DNA from: Paracoccaceae bacterium
Lineage (GTDB): Bacteria; Pseudomonadota; Alphaproteobacteria; Rhodobacterales; Rhodobacteraceae
Assembly (NCBI GenBank): GCA_029881635.1
Contig: JAOUMG010000049.1
Coordinates: 1-8,816 of the forward strand
DNA: 8,816 nucleotides
Direction: 5' to 3'
Part shown: one piece after another, positions 6,449 through 8,816 of the stretch
Numbering within the stretch: the stretch's first letter is position 1
How the letters are laid out: each line of letters opens with the position of its first letter
The notes under the pieces: model-generated
Told to the model about the DNA's origin: nothing
The model's input: only the letters and a program-made list of their open reading frames with translations
Database searches by the model: none
Made by a program: the position numbers and the translations under genes

Positions 6449-6898
6449 ATGGACCACACTCAGCCTTATTCCGACGATTATCTTCAGGGCATCCTGAAAT
6501 CGGTGAAAACCATTGCGATGGTTGGCGCAAGTCCGGACAAGACCAAGTTCAGCTACGGTGTTTTGCGGGTTTTGCATGAAACCGGATATGACATGATCCC
6601 GGTCAATCCGCGCGCTGGTTTGACGGAAATTCGCGGTATCAAGGTCTATCCGTCACTGGCCGCAATCGACCGCCCGGTCGATATGGTCGAGGTGTTTCGG
6701 CGGCCCGAGGATCTGATGGGCATAACACGCGAAGCCATTGCCATCGGCGCCAAGGTTCTATGGGGCCAGATCGGGGTGGTCGATCATGAGGCCGCCAAGG
6801 TTGCCGAGGATGCAGGCCTGCAGGTTGTCATGGACCGCTGCCCCAAGATCGAGCTGTTCCGCCCCTTCTGGAAACCCAAGCTTCACCTCGGCATCTGA
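6449..6898 (+). CDS. CoA-binding protein, YccU-like (CoA_binding_2 family)
   Basis: A 149-residue single-domain Rossmann-fold protein. The nucleotide-binding start VKTIAMVGASPDKTKFSYGV (19-38) matches the CoA-binding domain of succinyl-CoA synthetase alpha subunits. Further family stretches are IPVNPRAG (50-57), VDMVEVFRRPED (77-88), AKVLWGQIGVVD (101-112) and the end VVMDRCPKIEL (126-136), with Cys131 in the usual DRCPKIE context. Length is normal for the family. The start follows the ferredoxin stop with no gap and has a good ribosome-binding site, AAGGA (6437-6441), 7 bases upstream. The biochemical role of these small CoA-binding proteins is poorly defined. The placement suggests a link to sulfur or acyl-thioester metabolism connected with methanethiol oxidation, but that is inference. 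It is the last gene of its operon and faces the next operon tail to tail with a 32-base gap that shows no clear terminator hairpin. Confidence 0.9.
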   Translation: MDHTQPYSDDYLQGILKSVKTIAMVGASPDKTKFSYGVLRVLHETGYDMIPVNPRAGLTEIRGIKVYPSLAAIDRPVDMVEVFRRPEDLMGITREAIAIGAKVLWGQIGVVDHEAAKVAEDAGLQVVMDRCPKIELFRPFWKPKLHLGI

Positions 6899-6930
6899 AT
6901 TTCCCAGATCTGCCCGATCAAGCTACCAGC

Positions 6931-7683
6931 CTATCGTTTGGCCGCGTAATAGCTGACGCGCCGTTCAAGGTAGGCAAGAAGTTCGGATATGGTAAAGGCC
7001 ATGGCGAAAAGCACGATAAGAACCGCCCAGAAATGCGACATGAGGAAGTTTGAGGAATAAAGCTCAAAAAGTGCGCCAAACCCGACGATCGAGATCAGAA
7101 GCTGACCGATGATCACGCCTTTGACCGCGCGGATGATGCCGATGCGGACGCCGCCCAGAATTTCTGGCAGCGCCGCCCAGAAGTAGATCTTGTAAAACGC
7201 ATCAAGCGGGGTAGCGCCAAAGGACCGGCCCATTTCAATGAGCGAGCGGTTAATCTGCATCACACCGGCGCGGGCGTTCAGGATGATTATCCAGATGGCG
7301 AACAGGGTTGTGGTGATGATGATCGACTTCATGCCAAAACCGAATAGAACCATTAGAACCGGTACCAGGGCTGTCAGCGGTGCACTGAGAAATATGTTTA
7401 CCCAAGGTAGCAGAAGTTCATCGAGAAGACGGTTTTTCCCCATCATGATGCCCGTCGGGATACCGATGGTGATGGCAAAGAACACCCCTGCAAAAAAGGC
7501 ATAGGCCGTTTCGGACATGGCCTTCAGGAAGGCGGGTGTCCCGATGATCTCAAACAGCGTGGCAAAGACTTCGGACAGGGGCGGGACGAAGAATGTGTAA
7601 CCTGTCTGGCCGATTATTTCCCACAACAGCCCCCAAAGCAGCAAGGATGACATGCCCGGCAATTTGTATCCGAATAAGGTCAT
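6931..7683 (-). CDS. ABC transporter permease, nitrate/sulfonate/taurine class (TauC/SsuC-like)
   Basis: Inner-membrane channel subunit of 250 residues, normal for the TauC/SsuC/NrtB class. Several hydrophobic segments are visible (about 10-27, 61-82, 101-117, 119-137, 181-201 and 217-239). The ATPase-docking EAA-type loop is at about 150-179: EMGRSFGATPLDAFYKIYF, then P173 and G177. An early VPPLSEVFATL segment (33-43) is typical of the class. ATG 7683 lies 9 bases after the stop of the ATPase gene, with a G-rich but weak ribosome-binding site (GGCGGG). The other permease of this operon (8480 onward) has the same loop but a clearly different sequence, so the channel is probably a heterodimer. 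The substrate cannot be read from the sequence: sulfonates, taurine, nitrate, riboflavin or pyrimidine precursors are all carried by this class. The neighbouring methanethiol oxidase makes an organosulfur compound attractive. Confidence 0.9.
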   Translation of the reverse strand: MTLFGYKLPGMSSLLLWGLLWEIIGQTGYTFFVPPLSEVFATLFEIIGTPAFLKAMSETAYAFFAGVFFAITIGIPTGIMMGKNRLLDELLLPWVNIFLSAPLTALVPVLMVLFGFGMKSIIITTTLFAIWIIILNARAGVMQINRSLIEMGRSFGATPLDAFYKIYFWAALPEILGGVRIGIIRAVKGVIIGQLLISIVGFGALFELYSSNFLMSHFWAVLIVLFAMAFTISELLAYLERRVSYYAAKR

Positions 7684-7692
7684 GCTGCCCGC

Positions 7693-8499
7693 CTATTCCA
7701 CATAGCTGCGCAAGGAGGCCCAGATCTCGTCCACGATATCGAGGTACTCGGGATCCCGGCGGATGTTGTCGACGCCTTTGCCGCGAAAGCTGCTGGGGCG
7801 GATAATCTCTGAGACGCGGCTGGGACGGGGCAGGAGGATGGCGATCTGATCCGAGACATAAACCGCCTCTTCGATTGAGTGGGTCACAAAGATGAAGGTC
7901 TTGTTTTCATTTTGCACCAACGCCAGCAGGTCTTCCTGAAACTTGCGCCGCGTCTGTTCGTCAACGGCTGAAAAGGGCTCGTCCAGCAGCAGCACCTGCG
8001 CATCGACTGAAAGGGCGCGCGCCAGTCCGACCCGCTGGCGCATGCCGCCAGACAGTTCGTGCGGATAGCTTTTTTCGAAACCTGCAAGTCCGACATTCCG
8101 GATGTATTTCTCGGCAATGTCTTCGCGTTCCGATTTGGCCACCCCGCGCAATTCAAGCCCAAATGAGACGTTGCGAATGACATTGGCCCAAGGGAGCAGC
8201 GCAAAGTCCTGAAAGACAAAGGCGCGGTCAGGTCCGGGGCCAGTGACTTTCACCCCATTGACCTCGATCTCGCCGGAAGTGGGTTCCAATAGCCCGGCGA
8301 TGATCTTGAGAAGGGTCGTCTTTCCGCAGCCAGAGGGACCGAGCAGCGAGGTAAGTTCGCCGCGCGGAAATTCCAGCGACAGATCCTTCAGCGCCTCGAC
8401 CTTGTCGTAATTCTTCGACACGTTGCGCACCGACACCGCGCTTTCGATGCCGACAGGCTGGGCGTGCCCCAGTGATGATTTAGTCTGAGACATAACCAC
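7693..8499 (-). CDS. ABC transporter ATP-binding protein, nitrate/sulfonate/taurine class (TauB/SsuB-like)
   Basis: ATPase subunit of 268 residues for the importer whose permeases flank it. Motifs: Walker A GPSGCGKTT (54-62), Q-loop glutamine 97 in VFQDFALLPW, signature LSGGMRQ (149-155), Walker B LLLDEP (170-175) followed by FSAVD, and switch histidine 207 in VTHSIEEAVYVSD. The FALLPW and LSGGMRQRVGLARAL wording is typical of the TauB/SsuB/NrtD group rather than the phosphonate-type ATPase at 1911-3044. There is no TOBE domain. Start: GTG 8499 has AAGGA 7 bases upstream, whereas the in-frame ATG 8493 would be 13 bases away; GTG is preferred but not certain. Either start overlaps the upstream permease gene (stop at 8480-8482), a sign of coupling. 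The substrate is unknown. Confidence 0.9.
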   Translation of the reverse strand: MVMSQTKSSLGHAQPVGIESAVSVRNVSKNYDKVEALKDLSLEFPRGELTSLLGPSGCGKTTLLKIIAGLLEPTSGEIEVNGVKVTGPGPDRAFVFQDFALLPWANVIRNVSFGLELRGVAKSEREDIAEKYIRNVGLAGFEKSYPHELSGGMRQRVGLARALSVDAQVLLLDEPFSAVDEQTRRKFQEDLLALVQNENKTFIFVTHSIEEAVYVSDQIAILLPRPSRVSEIIRPSSFRGKGVDNIRRDPEYLDIVDEIWASLRSYVE

Positions 8500-8816
8500 G
8501 GTTGTTTCCTTCGAATAGATAATTTTCTATCTTTTCCAATAGATTGAGGAAAAGGACAGCAAGGAGGATGATCGAGAAGATGGCGGCATACATGCTGGGG
8601 TAATCCGCGATTGAGCGGCTATAGGTGATGATATCGCCGACGCCGGTAGGGGTGATCTTCAATTCCGACAGGATCGCGCCGATGAACCCTGCCGAGATGC
8701 CAAGCCTCAGGCCAGAAAAAATGATTGGCGATGCGGCAGGAATGATGATCTTCAGGATTACGTCGCGGTCACTGGCCATGAAGGACCGACCCATCTCCTT
8801 GATAGAGGCGGGGGTG
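8480..8816 (-). CDS. ABC transporter permease, nitrate/sulfonate/taurine class, C-terminal part only
   Basis: The last 111 residues of a permease whose start lies beyond the window edge. The frame is open to 8816 and does not begin at the internal ATG 8794, because the conserved ATPase-docking EAA-type loop starts before it: SIKEMGRSFMASDRDVILKI, then the P-A-A and SGLRLG pattern. After the loop come a membrane segment (ISAGFIGAILSEL), a short exposed stretch containing GVGDIITYSRS, and a final hydrophobic segment (AAIFSIILLAVLFLNLL). It is related to the permease at 6931-7683 but distinct from it, consistent with a two-permease importer. Its end overlaps the ATPase start by 20 bases (GTG 8499). 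A binding-protein gene would be expected further upstream of this operon, outside the window. Confidence 0.88.
   Translation of the reverse strand, partial: TPASIKEMGRSFMASDRDVILKIIIPAASPIIFSGLRLGISAGFIGAILSELKITPTGVGDIITYSRSIADYPSMYAAIFSIILLAVLFLNLLEKIENYLFEGNNRGYVSD

Noticed and set aside
6899..6930. Possible bidirectional terminator between the convergent operons
   Set aside because: The 32 bases contain only a short AGATCT palindrome and no stem followed by a T run.
8480..8794. A complete small gene starting at ATG 8794
   Set aside because: The frame stays open to the window edge, and the conserved EAA-type loop begins before 8794, so this is the end of a larger permease gene.

Overview
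The window looks like part of an alphaproteobacterial chromosome. The reasons are a GC content that appears to be in the mid-to-high fifties, tightly packed operons with ATGA overlaps, and gene families (a 2-aminoethylphosphonate-type ABC importer, a methanethiol oxidase, a taurine/sulfonate-type ABC importer) common in marine and methylotrophic alphaproteobacteria. A more precise taxon cannot be supported from the sequence alone. No RNA gene, insertion sequence or CRISPR array was seen.

Layout. (1) Positions 1-4149, minus strand: a three-gene importer operon read right to left. It encodes a periplasmic binding protein (4149-3127), an ATPase (3044-1911) and a large fused permease (1914 to beyond position 1). 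Together they match the PhnS2/PhnT2/PhnU2 type of putative 2-aminoethylphosphonate transporter. A strong hairpin lies between the first two genes, and the last two overlap by 4 bases. (2) Positions 4150-4733: a 584-base divergent intergenic region with no convincing gene. It holds several inverted repeats, including a 12-base perfect palindrome about 56 bases upstream of the binding-protein gene. (3) Positions 4734-6898, plus strand: a compact three-gene operon encoding a methanethiol oxidase/SBP56 protein, a plant-type [2Fe-2S] ferredoxin (4-base overlap) and a YccU-like CoA-binding protein (no gap). (4) Positions 6931-8816, minus strand and convergent with the previous operon: a second importer in the order permease fragment, ATPase, permease. 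It is of the nitrate/sulfonate/taurine (NitT/TauT) class, with two different permeases and overlapping or nearly touching genes. Its binding protein is not in the window and may lie beyond 8816.

How they may work together (inference). The central operon should oxidise methanethiol to formaldehyde, hydrogen sulfide and hydrogen peroxide. A ferredoxin and a CoA-binding protein in the same translationally coupled unit are not part of the classical description of this enzyme, and this is the most interesting point in the window. The flanking importers suggest a nutrient-scavenging neighbourhood for small carbon-phosphorus and carbon-sulfur compounds, but the sequence does not prove that the three units share a substrate or a regulator.
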